Source: an uncultured Bacteroidota bacterium
GTDB lineage: Bacteria > Bacteroidota > Bacteroidia > Bacteroidales > SZUA-534
Direction: 5' to 3'
DNA: 8,576 nucleotides
Assembly: GCA_937885735.1 (NCBI GenBank)
Contig: CALABN010000066.1
Coordinates: forward strand, 1 to 8,576
Position numbers and translations under genes: made by a program
In this document: positions 6,653-8,576 of the stretch, piece after piece
Layout of the letters: each line of letters starts with the position of its first letter
Numbering within the stretch: the first letter of the stretch is position 1
Notes under the pieces: model-generated
Told to the model about the DNA's origin: nothing
The model's input: the letters and a program-made list of their open reading frames with translations, nothing else
The model's database searches: none

Positions 6653-7831
6653 TTATAAGGTTGCTTTTGCTGCTATGCGGTAAATGGTTTCAACATCGGC
6701 GGTGGTTAGTTTCACGAATCCGCCAGTAGTGCCCTTTATGCCCATTTTTGATGCGAGCAACGGAATGTCTGACTCCTTTGCGCCAAGTTGCTCAAAGTTG
6801 ATAGGCATTCCAATGGAAGCCAAGAACTTGCGGAAGCACTTGATGCCTTCCTTTGCAGTCACTTCAGGATTTGCAAAGTTCATTTGGCAGCCCCATACGC
6901 GGGTGGCGACTTGTGCAAAGCGCATCACGTTGTGATTCATTGTAAATTCCATCCAGGCAGGCATCACTACGGCCAGTCCTGCGCCGTGTGCAACATCGTA
7001 TAGGCCCGACAGTTCGTGCTCAATGGCGTGGCTATTCCAGTCCTGACTGCGGCCCACACCTACTATGTCGTTGTGGGCAACTGTGCCAGCCCACATAATA
7101 TTGGCGCGGGCCTCGTAGTTGTTTGGGTCGGCAATGACGCGCGGAGTTTCCTTGATCATTGTGAGCAGAAGGCCTTCACAAAGGCGGTCGGTAACTTCAA
7201 CTTCCTCAGTATTTGTAAAATAACGTTCAAAAATATGAGCCATTATGTCGGTTGCGCCGCAAGCCGTTTGGAATGGAGGCAGGGTGCAAGTCAGTTCAGG
7301 GTTTAATATGGAGAATCGTGGGCGGATGAGGTCGGAACTGATGTCGCGCTTCAGTTTGCCGTCCTCACGTGTTACAACCGATGCGCCCGACCCTTCGCTG
7401 CCTGCGGCGGCAATTGTCAGCACGGTGCCGATAGGCAATGCCCGTTTTATTTCAGGATGATTTGCGTACAGGTCCCAGAAATCGCCATCGTAATAGAAAC
7501 CAGCGGCAATGCCTTTCGAACTGTCGATGCACGAGCCACCGCCTACTGCCAGTATGAAATCAATTTTCTCAGCCTTCGCCAATGCTATGCCTTCGCGTAT
7601 CTTGGTATCGCGCGGATTAGGCTTTACGCCTCCCAATTCAACAAAAGCGATGCCCTCGTCGGATAGTGACTTTTTAACTCTCTCGAGCAGGCCTGTCCTG
7701 ACAACCGACCCCGACCCGTAATGAATAAGCACTTTTGAGCCGCCGTGCTTGCGTACATATTTGCCGCATTCGTTCTCGGCCCCCTTGCCGAACACGAACT
7801 CTGTAGGGCTGTAAAATTGGAAATTGTCCAT
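6653..7831 (-). CDS. Iron-containing alcohol dehydrogenase (YqhD/butanol dehydrogenase branch)
   Basis: This is a cytoplasmic NAD(P)H-dependent, metal-dependent enzyme that interconverts aldehydes and alcohols. It has 392 residues, against about 387 in E. coli YqhD. The N-terminus MDNFQFYSPTEFVFGKG is typical of this branch. The nucleotide-binding part includes HYGSGSVVRTG (37-47), GGVKPNPR (67-74) and the GGGS loop (97-100), followed by CIDSSKG. The expected metal ligands are all in place: Asp195 and His199 in CGATDIMAH, His268 in WNSHAIEH, and His282 in AHGAG. They match the YqhD ligands with a one-residue shift. PNP after GG and similarity to YqhD favour NADPH as cofactor, but this is inference. 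The substrate is unknown; aldehyde detoxification or fermentative alcohol formation are both plausible. The ATG follows the recN stop by 30 nt, too short for a clear promoter, so it is probably co-transcribed with recN. Confidence 0.95.
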   Translation of the reverse strand: MDNFQFYSPTEFVFGKGAENECGKYVRKHGGSKVLIHYGSGSVVRTGLLERVKKSLSDEGIAFVELGGVKPNPRDTKIREGIALAKAEKIDFILAVGGGSCIDSSKGIAAGFYYDGDFWDLYANHPEIKRALPIGTVLTIAAAGSEGSGASVVTREDGKLKRDISSDLIRPRFSILNPELTCTLPPFQTACGATDIMAHIFERYFTNTEEVEVTDRLCEGLLLTMIKETPRVIADPNNYEARANIMWAGTVAHNDIVGVGRSQDWNSHAIEHELSGLYDVAHGAGLAVVMPAWMEFTMNHNVMRFAQVATRVWGCQMNFANPEVTAKEGIKCFRKFLASIGMPINFEQLGAKESDIPLLASKMGIKGTTGGFVKLTTADVETIYRIAAKATL

Positions 7832-7861
7832 AGTTTAAGGTTTTTACGTGTTATATGAATT

Positions 7862-8576
7862 TTACCTAATCAATGTCTTGGCGTTTTCACGTGCTTCGTT
7901 GGTGATATCTTTCCCGCTCAGCATACGCGCAATCTCATCAATACGTTCATTGTCAGTTAGTTTGTCGACAAAAGTATGTGTCGTATTGTCAATGTCGCGC
8001 TTTGATACTCGATATTGGGTACTACCCTTTGCGGCAATTTGCGGCAAATGTGTTATGGTTATAACTTGCATTTGTTCAGCCATTTGTGACATCAGTTCGG
8101 CCATTTTGTGTGCAATGTCGCCAGAAACGCCAGTATCAATCTCATCGAATATCACAGTAGGCAGAGCCACCGATTTTGACAGAATGGCCTTTATGCTCAG
8201 CATCAGACGGCTAATCTCGCCACCCGATGCAATCTTCGAGATGTTCTGCAGTTCGTGGTTCTTGTTTGCCGTAAAGAGGAAATTCACGCAGTCACGGCCT
8301 GTAGGAGTAAACTGATTGGCATCAGTGCGGCTGATTTGCAGTTGCGCATTTGGCATTCCCAATCCAGTCAGGTGATTGCAAATCTGCTTGCTTAACGTTT
8401 CGAGCACCTTGTTGCGCCTGTCGGTCAGTTCGTTGGCTTGATTCACGAGTTTCGCTGTGCATTCTGAAAGTTGTTTCTCGGCCTTTTCAATCAGCAATTC
8501 GTAGTTGCCTGTTTTTGAGAGTTTTTCCTCAAGATTGTTTTTTATTTCGATGAGTTCGGCAACATCTGCGACATTC
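7862..8576 (-). CDS. recN: DNA repair protein RecN, C-terminal part (5' end outside window)
   Basis: RecN is an SMC-like ATPase that acts in recombinational repair of double-strand breaks in the cytoplasm. The minus-strand frame is open to the right edge, and 238 residues are visible, about the last 40% of a protein of usually about 550. The first 65 or so visible residues are charged and heptad-like (ELIEIKNNLEEKLSK), the end of the coiled-coil arm. The C-terminal ATPase half follows: the ABC signature SGGEISR (8227-8207), Walker B with the RecN hallmark FDEIDTGVSG (Asp codon at 8146-8144), and THLPQIAAKG with the switch His at 8050-8048. All motifs are intact. Walker A lies in the missing N-terminal part. 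A TTG at 8497 is an internal Leu codon, not the start. Downstream genes on the same strand follow closely. Confidence 0.96.
   Translation of the reverse strand, partial: NVADVAELIEIKNNLEEKLSKTGNYELLIEKAEKQLSECTAKLVNQANELTDRRNKVLETLSKQICNHLTGLGMPNAQLQISRTDANQFTPTGRDCVNFLFTANKNHELQNISKIASGGEISRLMLSIKAILSKSVALPTVIFDEIDTGVSGDIAHKMAELMSQMAEQMQVITITHLPQIAAKGSTQYRVSKRDIDNTTHTFVDKLTDNERIDEIARMLSGKDITNEARENAKTLIR

Overview
The window looks like a chromosomal segment of a member of the Bacteroidales (Prevotella/Bacteroides-like gut or rumen type). The evidence is the protein families present: a Bacteroidetes-style alpha-2-macroglobulin, a DUF3667 membrane protein, an AAA_14/DUF4143-type ATPase fragment, a lipoprotein flavodoxin with a C-terminal extension, and RecN. 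Shine-Dalgarno sequences are also scarce, and one site matches the Bacteroidetes -7 promoter motif TAnnTTTG. Most genes are roughly 50-55% G+C. One island around 4420-4757 is clearly more AT-rich.

Left half, plus strand. A large alpha-2-macroglobulin, cut by the left edge, fills 1-3121. It has an intact CxEQ thioester motif and is closed by a very strong intrinsic terminator, a perfect 32-nt palindrome followed by T's. Next comes a DUF3667 protein (3334-4281): an N-terminal zinc ribbon followed by several membrane helices. Behind it lie three copies of a 19-nt direct repeat spaced exactly 33 bp apart, and then the N-terminal third of an ATPase that keeps Walker A and B but breaks off. This is read as a pseudogene remnant of an acquired gene. 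A RluA-family pseudouridine synthase with an S4 domain (4818-5720) follows. It probably uses a promoter lying just past the break in the ATPase.

Right half, minus strand. A bidirectional terminator (5741-5774) separates the pseudouridine synthase from a convergent run of three closely spaced genes. In transcription order these are recN (cut by the right edge), an iron-containing alcohol dehydrogenase of the YqhD/butanol-dehydrogenase branch, and a flavodoxin-like lipoprotein. Gaps of 30 and 19 nt suggest co-transcription. The pair could be an NAD(P)H/FMN redox module, with the dehydrogenase in the cytoplasm and the flavodoxin in the envelope.

No tRNA, rRNA, CRISPR array, complete insertion sequence or convincing riboswitch was seen. 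The most unusual part is the repeat plus broken-ATPase island at 4282-4815. Nothing here clearly amounts to a new defence or biosynthetic system.
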